Shown here piece after piece: positions 1-9,145 of a stretch of DNA of 64,000 bases. The notes beneath the pieces were generated by a model. It was not told the origin of the DNA. It made no database searches and saw only the letters and a program-made list of their open reading frames with translations. The stretch is from assembly GCF_023101685.1 (NCBI RefSeq), contig NZ_CP082164.1, forward strand, positions 8,618,001-8,682,000. Reading direction: 5' to 3'. A program made the position numbers and the translations under genes. Position 1 is the stretch's first letter. Each line of letters opens with the position of its first letter. Source of the DNA: Bradyrhizobium sp. 186. Lineage in GTDB: Bacteria > Pseudomonadota > Alphaproteobacteria > Rhizobiales > Xanthobacteraceae.

Positions 1-467
1 TTGCCAACAATCCGCGTCAACCGCTGCGTTGCGCCATCGCCAGGCATGATTCCGATCGTGATTTCCGGTTGCGCGAGTACGCTGTCTTCCGACACCAGCA
101 GGATGTCAGCGAGCATCGCGAGCTCAAGGCCGCCACCCAGGCATACGCCGCGAACCGCCGCAATGAGCGGCTTAGGAAAGCTAGCGATGCTATTCCATGC
201 ATCCTGCCGTGTGGGGTCGCTCAGCGCCTCGAAGCCGTCCTGCTGCATTTCCTTGATGTCAGCACCAGCGGAGAAGGTGCGTTCATCGCCACTAAGAACT
301 ACGCATCGCACAGCCTCGTCAAGACGAGCTGCACGAAGCGCATCGGCAAGTTGACCCAACAGAGCCGCACTCAATGCGTTTCTTTGCCTTGGGCGATTGA
401 GCCGCAGCAGGAGTATGGCTGGCTCAGGCCGCTCGACGACGACGAGGGATTGCGTGACGAGATTCAT
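1..467 (-). CDS. Enoyl-CoA hydratase/isomerase family protein, C-terminus beyond window
   Basis: The leftward frame starts at ATG 467 and stays open to the window edge, so only about 155 residues are visible. The protein shows the crotonase pattern: an N-terminal LNRPRQRNALS segment, the oxyanion-hole segment FSAGADIKEM, and the second block RGVCLGGGLELAML, followed by PEITIGIMPG. Crotonases hydrate or isomerise acyl-CoA thioesters in the cytoplasm, typically in fatty- or aromatic-acid breakdown. The start lies two bases past the stop of the upstream crotonase gene (stop at 469-471), which suggests translational coupling. The Glu in the LGGGLELA block sits where family members keep a catalytic or structural Glu. 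The substrate cannot be told. Confidence 0.88.
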   Translation of the reverse strand, partial: MNLVTQSLVVVERPEPAILLLRLNRPRQRNALSAALLGQLADALRAARLDEAVRCVVLSGDERTFSAGADIKEMQQDGFEALSDPTRQDAWNSIASFPKPLIAAVRGVCLGGGLELAMLADILLVSEDSVLAQPEITIGIMPGDGATQRLTRIVG

Positions 468-468
468 A

Positions 469-1275
469 TCATTCCTTTGGTGGAAAGACCCTTTGTTCAT
501 GCACCCTGAGGCTAGGCGCCGCCGTCTTCTTGGGAAGGAAGCGCTGCATATTCGCTCGTGCCGTCTCGTGAAGGATATCCTGAGCAAAGTAGCGGTTCGC
601 CAAGTCATCCATGACTTCTGCCCTCGCTGTTACCGAAGTGGAGAAGAATTGTTTCGTGGTCAGCACGGCATGAGGCGGCATTGCCGCTAGGCCTTTGGCG
701 TAGCGGAGCGACGCCTCGCGCGCAGTTTCAGTTGGGAGCGACTGAATGTCAGCCAGCCCCAACCGATGAGCCTCCACGCCATCGATCGGTGTCGGGCTCC
801 AGCTCAAGGAGCGAGCCGCGAACGGTCCAACGCGTGCAGCTAAAGTGTCCAGCCCAAAGCCCGGCAACCAGCCTAAAGACACTTCTGGCAAATGCCAGCG
901 CGCCAATGGAGCGGTTACGACAACGTCGCACGATACTGCGAGCATGAAGCCGCCACCCAAAGCAAACCCATCGACAGCACAGATGACAGGCTTTCTGACA
1001 AGAGCGAGAGAGCGCACAAACGCGCCCAGTCGGCGGTTCAGGTCAAACGTGTCGTTGATGTCGCCGGCCGAAAAGTCCTTAAGGTCTGCACCAGCTGAGA
1101 AACCGGGGCCGTTTCCAGCGAGCAATATCACGTTGACGTCTTTGTCGTTGGCCGCTCTGCTCACGGATTCAAGCAGATCTCTGAGCATGTCTTGGCCCAG
1201 AGCGTTACGTCGCTCTGGCCTGTTCATCGCCAGGATTTCGACCTTGTCCTCGTAATCTCTTGTAACGAACGTCAC
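469..1275 (-). CDS. Enoyl-CoA hydratase/isomerase family protein
   Basis: A second crotonase, 268 residues from GTG 1275. I chose that start because a GGGAGG ribosome site lies just upstream; an ATG at 1308 would overlap the preceding gene by 20 bases. The usual blocks are present: MNRPERRNALG, the oxyanion segment FSAGADLKDF, and GFALGGGFMLAVSCD followed by PEVSLGWLPGFG. The paired gene at 1-467 has Glu in the second glycine block, whereas this one has Phe-Met (GGGFMLA), so the two paralogues may do different steps such as hydration and isomerisation. It sits between a CoA-transferase and another crotonase in one leftward transcription unit, which points to CoA-thioester breakdown of an organic acid. 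The exact substrate is unknown. Confidence 0.88.
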   Translation of the reverse strand: MTFVTRDYEDKVEILAMNRPERRNALGQDMLRDLLESVSRAANDKDVNVILLAGNGPGFSAGADLKDFSAGDINDTFDLNRRLGAFVRSLALVRKPVICAVDGFALGGGFMLAVSCDVVVTAPLARWHLPEVSLGWLPGFGLDTLAARVGPFAARSLSWSPTPIDGVEAHRLGLADIQSLPTETAREASLRYAKGLAAMPPHAVLTTKQFFSTSVTARAEVMDDLANRYFAQDILHETARANMQRFLPKKTAAPSLRVHEQRVFPPKE

Positions 1276-1288
1276 GACGGCCCCCTCC

Positions 1289-2884
1289 CTACGCCTGTCC
1301 GGCGCCATCGTGGAACCGCACCGCCAAATTCATCGGCTCATTCTTGAAAATCCTTGCGTCCATCAGCTTCAGGTCGGGCGACACGGCTATCTCGAATTCA
1401 ATGTTCGGCAGCACGTGCTTTTCGAGTGATACGCCAGGCGCTACTTCGGTCAGCATCAGGCCGTTCGGAGTAAGCTTGAACACGGCACGCTCGGTAATGA
1501 ATACGACCTCTTGCTGGCGCTCTTTTGCGAAAGCGCCGCTGAAGGTGATTTGGTAGACGTCCTTCACCCATTTTTTGACCGTCCCCTCATTGGCAATGAC
1601 GAGAGAGCCGCCTTCCGGGATCGCCTTCAACCCGGACGCCGTAAGAGTGCCGGAGAAGACGACTTTTCGAGCGCCCTGACTGATGTTTATGAAGCCCCCA
1701 GGTCCTATGATCTTGTCGCCGAAGCGGCTAACGTTGACGTTGCCGTGTCGATCGACTTCCGCAGAAGACAGGAATGCGATATCGAGCCCGCCGCCATCGT
1801 AGAAATCGAACTGATCCGGTTGCGGTGCTATCATGTCGTAGTTCGTGCCGGCGCCCGCATCCTGTCCGGGCGCAGGAATGCCGCCAATCACTCCCTGCTC
1901 GGCTGTCAGTGTGACTGAGCGATATATTCCTTCTTCGGCGGCGACGACCGCAATCCCGTTCGAGATGCCATAGCCGATGTTGACGGTAGCTCCGGGGGTC
2001 AACTCAAGCGCCGCGCGACGCGCGATTACCTTTCTCACGTCGAACGGCTGCGAGGCGAATTTGCCATCCGGTACGCGCATTTTGCCCGCATAGGCTGGGC
2101 TATACTCCGTCGCATATGTCTGTCGCTGATTGGGATCGACGACGAGGTAATCGACCAGAACTCCAGGTATTCTTACTTCTCGTTGATTTAGCGTATCGGA
2201 TGCGGCTAGCCGCTTGACCTGGACAATGACTGTTCCACCTGAGCGGCGCGCTGCAGCCGCGATCGACATGCTTTCGCCGACATATGCCTCGTCCTCCAGC
2301 GAGATGTTTCCCTTCTCGTCCGCAATGCTGCCTCTCAGGATGGCGACCTGGATTGGGAAGGTCTTATAGAGCAGGTGCTCTTCTCCTTCGATATCGACAA
2401 GCGCAACCATATCCTCTTTGCTGCACTCGCTTTGCTTACAGCCGCCGATGCGGGGATCGGCGAATGTCCGCAGCCCGACCTTCGTGATTACACCGGGGCG
2501 CCCCGCTGCATTTTCACGGGCGAGCTGTGCCAAGACGCCCTGAGGGAGAGTGTACGCTTCAATTTCATTGGCCAGCGCCCGCCGTCCAAGCGCAGGACAA
2601 TTGTTCAAACCGCTCGCCACAACTCGACGGACCAGGCCCGGAGCAGCCAATTTGTTGAATCCGGTCGTGGCCCAATCGCCAATTGCCACCGTACCAACCA
2701 GCATCAAGTTCTTAGGAGATGCCTGCTCGGAATGAACGTCGCGGAGCGCGTCGATGATCAGCTCCGGGATGGCGACGCCAGCAGAACCACCGAAATAAAC
2801 GCAATCACCATCGGAGATCAGCGATACGGCTTGCCTAGCCGTAATAATTGGCACCTGACCCGTTCGTTTGTCCTTCGCTTGCAT
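1289..2884 (-). CDS. Acetate/propionate-type CoA-transferase
   Basis: The protein is 531 residues from ATG 2884, where GGAGAAGGC precedes the start; longer in-frame starts exist but lack a ribosome site. It belongs to the family I CoA-transferases in the fused one-chain form. The catalytic Glu, which forms a glutamyl-CoA ester in this family, is Glu329 within LTAEQGVIGGIPAPG. The N-terminal half holds GGSAGVAIPE and the C-terminal half a FGDKIIGPGGFINISQGA block typical of the fold. The enzyme would move CoA from a donor thioester to a free acid in the cytoplasm. Followed 13 bases later by a crotonase, it probably activates the acid that the two hydratases then process. Confidence 0.88.
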   Translation of the reverse strand: MQAKDKRTGQVPIITARQAVSLISDGDCVYFGGSAGVAIPELIIDALRDVHSEQASPKNLMLVGTVAIGDWATTGFNKLAAPGLVRRVVASGLNNCPALGRRALANEIEAYTLPQGVLAQLARENAAGRPGVITKVGLRTFADPRIGGCKQSECSKEDMVALVDIEGEEHLLYKTFPIQVAILRGSIADEKGNISLEDEAYVGESMSIAAAARRSGGTVIVQVKRLAASDTLNQREVRIPGVLVDYLVVDPNQRQTYATEYSPAYAGKMRVPDGKFASQPFDVRKVIARRAALELTPGATVNIGYGISNGIAVVAAEEGIYRSVTLTAEQGVIGGIPAPGQDAGAGTNYDMIAPQPDQFDFYDGGGLDIAFLSSAEVDRHGNVNVSRFGDKIIGPGGFINISQGARKVVFSGTLTASGLKAIPEGGSLVIANEGTVKKWVKDVYQITFSGAFAKERQQEVVFITERAVFKLTPNGLMLTEVAPGVSLEKHVLPNIEFEIAVSPDLKLMDARIFKNEPMNLAVRFHDGAGQA

Positions 2885-3073
2885 GCCTTCTCCACTGCCA
2901 AATCGCCGGCTCATTGCTTCTGACCAGCCCAGCTTGCCTCGCACCGGAAGCCGTTGCCGCACGCGAGCGCATTGTGCACCGGCCGCCGAAGTATGAAAAG
3001 GTTTACATCAAGAACCAGCAAGAGTGCAACAAAAAAGATAGGAGATAGGGAAAAGTGATCATCACAGCCGTAT

Positions 3074-3094
3074 ATAGCGGCATTTTGGCGCTAT
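3074..3094. promoter_or_regulatory. 21-bp palindrome, candidate regulator operator
   Basis: An imperfect palindrome with arms ATAGCG and CGCTAT, whose inner bases also pair in part (pattern ATAGCGnCAnnnTGnCGCTAT). It lies in the roughly 300-bp divergent gap between the CoA-transferase gene (start 2884) and the LacI-type gene (start 3189). LacI-family regulators bind such dyads and often control themselves, so autoregulation or divergent control is a reasonable guess. The rest of the gap shows no gene. Confidence 0.4.
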
Positions 3095-3188
3095 TTTTGG
3101 TTCCTTTGAGCCGCCTGATATGGTAACGATTTCAGAACCGATCTGGCGCGCAGCCTCTCAAAGCTGGCGGCGAGGAAGAAATAGGCTC

Positions 3189-4238
3189 ATGGCTTTGGAT
3201 AAAATGCCCCGTGTGGACCAAAAACAATCACCGACTGTCGTCGAAGTAGCCAAGCGGGCGGGCTGTTCTATCGCCACAGTTTCGCGTGTGTTGAATCGAC
3301 CGGAAACCGTTGCGATCGATATGAGAGAGCGCATTTTGCGGGTCGTTGATGAGCTCGGGTACGTTCCCAACGGGTCGGCACGCGCGCTACGATCCTCGCG
3401 TTCCCGGCTGATTGGCTTGATAGTTCCGACGTTAGACAGCGCGATCTTCACTCGAATGCTGGAAGGCCTGGAGAGCCGGCTGGCGCCGGCGGGTGCGTCT
3501 CTGGTCTACTCTGCAACAGGCTACGATCTGGACCGCGAGATCCGCGTTGTACGTAATCTTATCGAAAAAGGAGTGGATGGCATTGTTCTCGTGGGCTCCT
3601 GCCATCGAAAGGAAACCCTCAAGCTGCTGCGTGAACACAAGGTAAGATTTGCAGTAACCTACGCGCTTTCGGACGATGCCTCGATTCCCAGCATGGGTTT
3701 TGACAATCGCAGTGGCGGGGCTTTGGCAGCAAGCTACCTTGCAGACCTCGGTCACAAGAATCTCGGAGTCATTGCTGGTGTAACGCGCGAAAACGATCGT
3801 GCATCTGGTCGCCTTGAGGGCTTTCTGGCCATGGCTGAACGTCGTGGAATAGACCGCTCCAGCATTGTCGTTGTGGAATCCCCCTACGAATTCAGCCGTG
3901 GCCGAGCCGCAGCTAAAATCATTCTCAATCAAAATAGAAATGTAACGGCGATATTTTGCGGAAGCGACGTGCTTGCTGTCGGTGCTTTGCGCGGCTGCCA
4001 GGATGCAGGACTACGTGTACCTCAAGACATATCGATGATCGGTTTCGATAACCTCGATATCGCCGAATATCTCACTCCCGGCCTCACGACGGTTGACGTC
4101 CCGGCTCGTCTGATGGGCGAACAGGCAGCTAATTACTTTCTGGCAGACCGAAATTCGCTGGATATACACTCCAGAGTAGATCTCGAGACGCGGTTGATCG
4201 TTCGAGAATCAACTGCGCCCGCGAGAGATCGACAGTGA
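3189..4238 (+). CDS. LacI-family transcriptional regulator
   Basis: The protein is 349 residues from ATG 3189, preceded by GAGGAAGAAAT; an upstream ATG at 3120 has no ribosome site. The N-terminus carries the LacI helix-turn-helix and hinge: TVVEVAKRAGCSIATVSRVLN, then GYVPNGSARALRSSRS. The remainder is a periplasmic-binding-protein-like sensor domain from about residue 75, with the typical segments LIGLIVPTLDSAIF, GFDNRSGGALAASYLADLGH and DISMIGFDNLDIAEYL. These regulators bind a sugar or sugar acid and release DNA. Its neighbours on the right are a sugar-acid dehydratase-like gene and an aldehyde dehydrogenase, which it may control. The ligand cannot be read from the sequence. Confidence 0.9.
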   Translation: MALDKMPRVDQKQSPTVVEVAKRAGCSIATVSRVLNRPETVAIDMRERILRVVDELGYVPNGSARALRSSRSRLIGLIVPTLDSAIFTRMLEGLESRLAPAGASLVYSATGYDLDREIRVVRNLIEKGVDGIVLVGSCHRKETLKLLREHKVRFAVTYALSDDASIPSMGFDNRSGGALAASYLADLGHKNLGVIAGVTRENDRASGRLEGFLAMAERRGIDRSSIVVVESPYEFSRGRAAAKIILNQNRNVTAIFCGSDVLAVGALRGCQDAGLRVPQDISMIGFDNLDIAEYLTPGLTTVDVPARLMGEQAANYFLADRNSLDIHSRVDLETRLIVRESTAPARDRQ

Positions 4239-4574
4239 CCGAAAGCGCATCCGCATATTGTCACGGGCTGATCTCCCCGCGGATCGGAATGCACGTGCCA
4301 ACGAACTCGTTTGTCGAACGACAGTTGTTAGTGGTTTTGCGTTCCCTGTCGATGTTCGCGCCGAATTTTCGAAGCGCGGCCGAACCGCAGGAGAACTGAC
4401 CGGCAATAGTCCGATATCAGCCGGATAGTAATTTTTGGCAGGTGCTCCGTGACCACGACTGAGGCCCGTTCTTACATATTGTGCGAGCCATAGAACATTC
4501 GCGATACCGGATCGATGAACCCGATACAGCCGCTCATTCCTATGCTCCGCACCCTAGAAAAGAGATCCTGACCC
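4239..4574. other. Intergenic region, no gene seen
   Basis: These 336 bases between the LacI gene and the DapA-family gene hold no frame with coding character and no clear hairpin. They presumably contain the promoter of the dehydratase gene. Confidence 0.5.
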
Positions 4575-5504
4575 ATGCAAACCCAAAAACGTGCGCTCTA
4601 TAGTGGCTTGTTTCCCGTTGCGCCAACGCCATTCACCGACTCTGGAGATCTAGACCTTGAGGGGCAACGGCGCGTTCTGGATTGCATGATCGATCAGAAG
4701 GTCGACGGAATTTGCATCCTGGCCAACTATTCGGAGCAGTTCCTGTTGTCTGATGAGGAACGCAGATTGCTGGTTGACCTCTGCCTATCACATGTGGCTG
4801 GCCGCAAGCCGGTCATGGTGACATGCAGCCATTTCAGCACTCGTATCGCGGTGGAGCGCGCACGTTATGCGGCCGAACGAGGCGCAAGCCTTCTCATGCT
4901 GATGCCGCCTTATCACGGCTCAGGTCTCAAGGCGGACGAAGCCCATATGATCGAGCATTTCGCTCGTGTGGCCGATGCGGCAAGAATCCCGATTATGATT
5001 CAGGATGCGCCGCTCAGCGGCGTGACGCTCTCGGTATCCTTTCTCGTGCGGCTGGCCCAAGAGGTGCCGCTCGCAAACCATTTCAAGATCGAAGTGCCTT
5101 TTGCTGCGGCGAAGCTGCGCAATCTGATCGAGGCAGGAGGTGCTGCCATAGCGGGTCCGTTTGACGGAGAAGAAGCCATTACTATGATGGCAGATCTCGA
5201 AGCTGGCGCGACCGGGACGATGTCGAGCGCGTTGTGTCCCGATCTGTTGCGCGCCGTTTTCGATCATTATATGGCGGGTCGGAGCACGGAAGCGGCCGCC
5301 GCCTATGCAACAGTGCTGCCGTTGATCAACTACGAGAACCGTCAATGTGGCCTGCGCGCTGCCAAGAGCGTGATGAGGGAAGGCAACGTCATCAGATGTG
5401 ACGCTGTGCGGCATCCCCTGGAGCAAATTCATCCCAAAACGAAGGCCGGGCTGATTGAGCTTGCACGCGGGGTCAACCCGTTGGCCCTCCGCTGGGGGCG
5501 CTGA
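4575..5504 (+). CDS. DapA-family aldolase/dehydratase, possibly keto-deoxy sugar acid dehydratase
   Basis: 309 residues, a single TIM-barrel domain of the dihydrodipicolinate synthase family. The Schiff-base lysine is recognisable in NHFKIEVPFAA (about residue 177). The usual GTTGE motif reads NYSEQFLL and the usual YNVP motif reads QDAPLSG, so this is not biosynthetic DapA. The length and these substitutions resemble L-2-keto-3-deoxyarabonate dehydratase-like members, which dehydrate a 2-keto-3-deoxy sugar acid to 2-oxoglutarate semialdehyde. That fits the next gene, an aldehyde dehydrogenase that would make 2-oxoglutarate. The pathway assignment is inference from family and neighbour; other DapA-family lyases are possible. 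Confidence 0.78.
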   Translation: MQTQKRALYSGLFPVAPTPFTDSGDLDLEGQRRVLDCMIDQKVDGICILANYSEQFLLSDEERRLLVDLCLSHVAGRKPVMVTCSHFSTRIAVERARYAAERGASLLMLMPPYHGSGLKADEAHMIEHFARVADAARIPIMIQDAPLSGVTLSVSFLVRLAQEVPLANHFKIEVPFAAAKLRNLIEAGGAAIAGPFDGEEAITMMADLEAGATGTMSSALCPDLLRAVFDHYMAGRSTEAAAAYATVLPLINYENRQCGLRAAKSVMREGNVIRCDAVRHPLEQIHPKTKAGLIELARGVNPLALRWGR

Positions 5505-5592
5505 ATCGTTCTGCTGAAGTGACTCACTCCGGCGATACGATGTGCGAGGCCGTATCTACCTGAAGAATTCAACCCGAGCTCAGAGCTTATCG

Positions 5593-7067
5593 ATGACAAA
5601 GAACTATATTGCTGGCGAGTGGCTTCCCGCGGCAGAGGTCACCCCAAACATCAACCCGTCCAACACCAATGACGTTGTCGGTGAATATGCCCGCGCCTCG
5701 GCCACCGAGACTGAGCGTGCGATCGCCGCCGCTTTTGATGCTTTTCCGGCTTGGTCGCGCTCCTCCATTCAGACCCGGCATGACATCCTCAAGGCGGTTG
5801 GCATGAGATCCAAGCTCGCAAGGACGAGCTCGGCCGCCTGCTCTCCCGCGAGGAGGGAAAGACCTTGCCGGAAGGCATCGGCGAGGTCGCGCGCGCTGGA
5901 CAAATCTTCCATTTTTTTGCCGGTGAGTGCCTCCGGATGGCGGGCGAGAAGCTGCCATCGGTACGGCCATTCGTCGATGTGGAGATCACCCGCGAGCCGG
6001 TTGGCGTCATCGGGCTCATCACTCCCTGGAACTTTCCGATCGCGATTCCAGCCTGGAAGATCGCCCCAGCGCTTGCCTACGGCAACACCGTTGTGTTCAA
6101 GCCTGCCGAGCTCGTGCCGGGTTCGGCTCATGCGCTCTCCGAGATCATCGTACGCGCCGGAGTGCCGCCAGGTGTATTCAACCTCGTCATGGGCCGCGGC
6201 TCGGTGGTTGGCGAGGCGATGCTGAACAGCTCGAAAGTTTCAGCCATCTCCTTTACGGGCTCAGTGCCGACGGGGCGCAAGATCGCCCAGACGTGCATCA
6301 CTTCTGAACCGATGAAGAAGCTTCAACTCGAGATGGGCGGCAAGAACCCTATGGTGGTCCTTGATGATGCCGATCTGGAGCTAGCAGTGGAATGCGCGGT
6401 GAACAGCGCCTTCTTCTCCACCGGCCAGCGCTGTACTGCCTCGTCGCGGCTAATTGTGACAGATGGCATCCACGATCGATTCGTGACCGCCCTGCAGGAG
6501 CGGATGCAGGGGCTTGTCATTGACGATGCGTTGAAAGCCGGCACGCATGTCGGCCCGGTCGTCGACCAGAGCCAACTCGACCAGGACATGAAATATATCA
6601 GCATAGGCCAGGTGGAAGGCGCCAAGCTTGTCGCCGGGGGAAAGCTGCTGAAACGCGACGCGCCCGGATTCTATCTCGCGCCCGCTCTGCTCACGCAGGT
6701 GAGCAATGAGATGCGCGTGGCGCGCGAGGAGATTTTCGGGCCAGTGGCCAGCGTAATCCGGGCGAAGGACTATGACGCGGCGCTTGAACTCGCCAACGAC
6801 ACGCCATTCGGCCTGTCGTCGGGGATCTGCACCACGAGCCTGAAATACGCCGCCCACTTCAAGCGCAATGCAGAGGCCGGCATGGTGATGGTGAATCTGC
6901 CGACGGCCGGCGTGGACTATCACGTGCCGTTCGGCGGCCGCAAAGGCTCCAGTTATGGATCACGCGAGCAGGGCCGTTACGCGCAGGAATTCTATACAAC
7001 GGTGAAGACCGCCTACACTTTCGACGGCAACGGTCCCTACGTCCACAAGACCAAGTCGACCGAGTAA
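5593..7067 (+). pseudogene. Aldehyde dehydrogenase (2-oxoglutarate semialdehyde type), one-base frameshift
   Basis: The N-terminal part (MTKNYIAGEWLPAAE..., from ATG 5593) runs in one frame to about 5803. From there the homologous sequence (EIQARKDELGRLLSREEGK, then LPEGIGEVARAGQIFHF) continues in another frame, so one base has been lost near 5801-5806. With that base restored the protein would be about 491 residues, normal for the family. NAD-binding ITPWNFPIAIPAWK, catalytic Glu in LEMGGKNPMVV and catalytic Cys in GQRCTASSR are all intact. The partner is the DapA-family dehydratase just upstream. It is either a recent pseudogene or a sequencing error; the absence of other damage leaves both open. 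Confidence 0.8.
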
Positions 7068-7126
7068 GTGCGGCAACGCCGCAAATCCCGTTCCGTGTTG
7101 ATCAAAGTCACGCCGGAGGCAGGCGT

Positions 7127-8143
7127 TTGAGTGGTCCAACAATCAGAGACATTGCGCGTGAGGCGAATGTCGGTACCGCAACCGTCGAGCGGGTTCTTAA
7201 CGACCGTGGCGGCGTGAGGACCGAGCTTGCCGAAAGAGTCATCAAGGTTGCAAAGAAGCTAAAATACGGCGACCGGCGATTGAGGCCTCACAGCGGCATC
7301 ATTCGGATTGAGGTGCTTCTCGTTCAGCCGGAGGCCGAAGTGTTTTATGCCGACCTCAACGCTACGTTCCAGAGAATTGCTGCCTCCCTGGACCCAACCA
7401 TTTTGGTGCACCGGACGTTCGTTCGCGAGGATGATATCGCCGCCGTCGCCCAACATATTGCGAAGCCCCCTATTCGCCGAGCCGGCCTCATCGTTCTGGC
7501 TCCAGACCATCCTGAAATTACGGCCAGCATCCGCCAAGTCCGCCTGGCGGGCGTGGAAGTCGTGCAATTGCTGACGGGAAGCGCCGGCGACGATGTGCCC
7601 TATATCGGGATCGACAACTACGCGGCTGGCAGGACTGCCGCCTACTATATGTCGCGCATGTTGCGGGGAAGCAGCGGCACTTTGCTCGCCATGTGCCACA
7701 GCGGAGGCTACCGGGCGCATAGGGAGCGCATACGCGGCTTCTCGGATTATTTAGCGCAGCACACGAATGGCGATCACAATTTCGACCTCGTCATTTTTGG
7801 ACATGACGACAATTTGCTTTCAGCAGAGAGGCTGACGGAAGCCTTGCGCGACAATCGCGTTATCGGACTGTACAGTGTGGGTGCCGGAAGAGAGGGCATC
7901 GCGGCGGCTTTGAACGCTCATCCTGCCAAGGTCTTTTGGATCGGGCACGCGCTTACTCAGAGCACTAAAAAATGTCTCCGGTCGGGTTTGATGGACATCT
8001 GTATCGACGGCGCGCCGGAAACCCAGGCGCGCCGCTCGCTTGATACAGTGCTTCGCCGTCTCGGGTTAATTGATGTGGACGTGAGCAACGCTCCTGTCCA
8101 GTTTCTCACCATCACCGCGCAGAATCTCTCGATCAGCGTCTGA
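7127..8143 (+). CDS. LacI-family transcriptional regulator with sugar-binding-like domain
   Basis: 338 residues from TTG 7127, preceded at the right distance by GGAGG (7115-7119); no ATG is available near the helix-turn-helix. The N-terminus is a LacI-type DNA-binding domain (TIRDIAREANVGTATVERVLN). The sensor domain follows and resembles ribose-binding-protein folds, with IGIDNYAAGRTAAYYM and GLYSVGAGREGIAAAL. It begins only 59 bases after the aldehyde dehydrogenase, so it may be cotranscribed with the sugar-acid genes and give local feedback. Together with the LacI gene at 3189-4238, two regulators of one family bracket the dehydratase/dehydrogenase pair. A short inverted repeat follows the stop at 8147-8170 but has no T-run. 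Confidence 0.88.
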   Translation: MSGPTIRDIAREANVGTATVERVLNDRGGVRTELAERVIKVAKKLKYGDRRLRPHSGIIRIEVLLVQPEAEVFYADLNATFQRIAASLDPTILVHRTFVREDDIAAVAQHIAKPPIRRAGLIVLAPDHPEITASIRQVRLAGVEVVQLLTGSAGDDVPYIGIDNYAAGRTAAYYMSRMLRGSSGTLLAMCHSGGYRAHRERIRGFSDYLAQHTNGDHNFDLVIFGHDDNLLSAERLTEALRDNRVIGLYSVGAGREGIAAALNAHPAKVFWIGHALTQSTKKCLRSGLMDICIDGAPETQARRSLDTVLRRLGLIDVDVSNAPVQFLTITAQNLSISV

Positions 8144-8226
8144 CAGTTGCGGCGATTTACTCCGCCGCAAAAGGAGGGGCTTTCGTGCGGCTGAAGGCTC
8201 GCTCGTCGCAAGCCACGGCACTGGCG

Positions 8227-8264
8227 AAAGAAAAAGGCCGCTGCTGGACCTGTCCAACAGCGGC
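8227..8264 (-). terminator. Rho-independent terminator of the alcohol-oxidation operon
   Basis: A 13-bp stem with one mismatch (arms GCCGCTGCTGGAC, 8237-8249, and GTCCAACAGCGGC, 8252-8264) is followed on the minus strand by a T-rich run (complement of the A-rich bases at 8227-8236). It lies about 230 bases past the stop of the last leftward gene (8495), so it most likely ends the transcript running from 14482. Confidence 0.8.
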
Positions 8265-8494
8265 TTAAGTCGAGGGAGGAAGCAGACGAGCCCGGTCTGC
8301 CAGCGGATCCGTTGCGATCGGACGTGATACGCTCCAGCACGTCGGCCAGATAAACCCGCGGGCTGCTGGCTCTCTCGTAGAGATGCGGGCCCATTACCGA
8401 CGCCGCTCACCATTTCGCAACAACAGTCCTGGTCTGATGGAGGTACACCGCAGAACTCCAAGGGCGTTTGTAGTGCGTTCTTCGCAATGCGCGT

Positions 8495-9145
8495 TCAGCG
8501 GTCCACCGTCTGTTCGATGATGAAGTGCGTCGCATTGACAAAGTCCTGCAAAGGCTGGCCGGCGCGGCGATAGACTTCCCGATCCAGAATAAAGTGACGG
8601 CGGTCTGAGTGCTTTTCGCAGTGCTCCTTTATAAGCAGACCGCCCACTGGAGTGTCTCCTTCGTCGGGCTTCGCCTCTCGGCAAATCCACCCGGCCTCCC
8701 CGTATCGAGCTCTCACGATGAGTGCCAGCAGATATGCCTTTTTACGCCAGAAAGGACGTGCGTTCGGATCCGTGTCGATCCGAATACCTTCCAACGCGCC
8801 GCTGCCGTCGATGAGCCCCGTCAGCAGCACGGGATGACCGCCGATCTTCGTACCCTGATATTTGTCGCTCAGAGCCGCCAACGGATTGAGTTCGTCATTC
8901 AAATGGAACGAGAGAACGTGCAAACCCGATTGATCAGCCGGACATGCCTGAAAGTCGTTCCAGCCCTTTAGCTTGGCTCCTTCCTTAGCGGCACAAGAAA
9001 GGTTGATATACTCTTCAGGCTGGATGTTAGCGACGTGCATCCCAAGGCTCAGGTCGCGCAAGTCGGCCGCCTGAGCCGCGTTGGCACCGTGAACGGCCAA
9101 GAAAAGCAACAGTGGCACCGTCCAGATTGATGGTGTTCGGGTCAT
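8495..9145 (-). CDS. Exported protein of unknown function in the PQQ-dehydrogenase operon
   Basis: 216 residues. A clear Sec signal peptide covers about residues 1-27 (hydrophobic VPLLLFLAVHGANA, likely cleavage after AQA). The mature part has cysteines at scattered positions (LSCAAKE, ACPADQ, WICREA, EHCEK) that could form periplasmic disulfides. I do not recognise the family. Its start overlaps the stop of the cytochrome c gene by four bases (ATGA), so the two are almost certainly translated together. This ties it to periplasmic alcohol oxidation, perhaps as an assembly or accessory factor. That role is inferred from position only. Confidence 0.7.
   Translation of the reverse strand: MTRTPSIWTVPLLLFLAVHGANAAQAADLRDLSLGMHVANIQPEEYINLSCAAKEGAKLKGWNDFQACPADQSGLHVLSFHLNDELNPLAALSDKYQGTKIGGHPVLLTGLIDGSGALEGIRIDTDPNARPFWRKKAYLLALIVRARYGEAGWICREAKPDEGDTPVGGLLIKEHCEKHSDRRHFILDREVYRRAGQPLQDFVNATHFIIEQTVDR

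Noticed and set aside
1276..1308. ATG start at 1308 for the second enoyl-CoA hydratase
   Set aside because: It overlaps the CoA-transferase gene and lacks a ribosome site; GTG 1275 has GGGAGG upstream.
8147..8170. Inverted repeat after the second LacI gene as terminator
   Set aside because: The 8-bp stem is not followed by a T-run on the plus strand; it may be only a weak hairpin.
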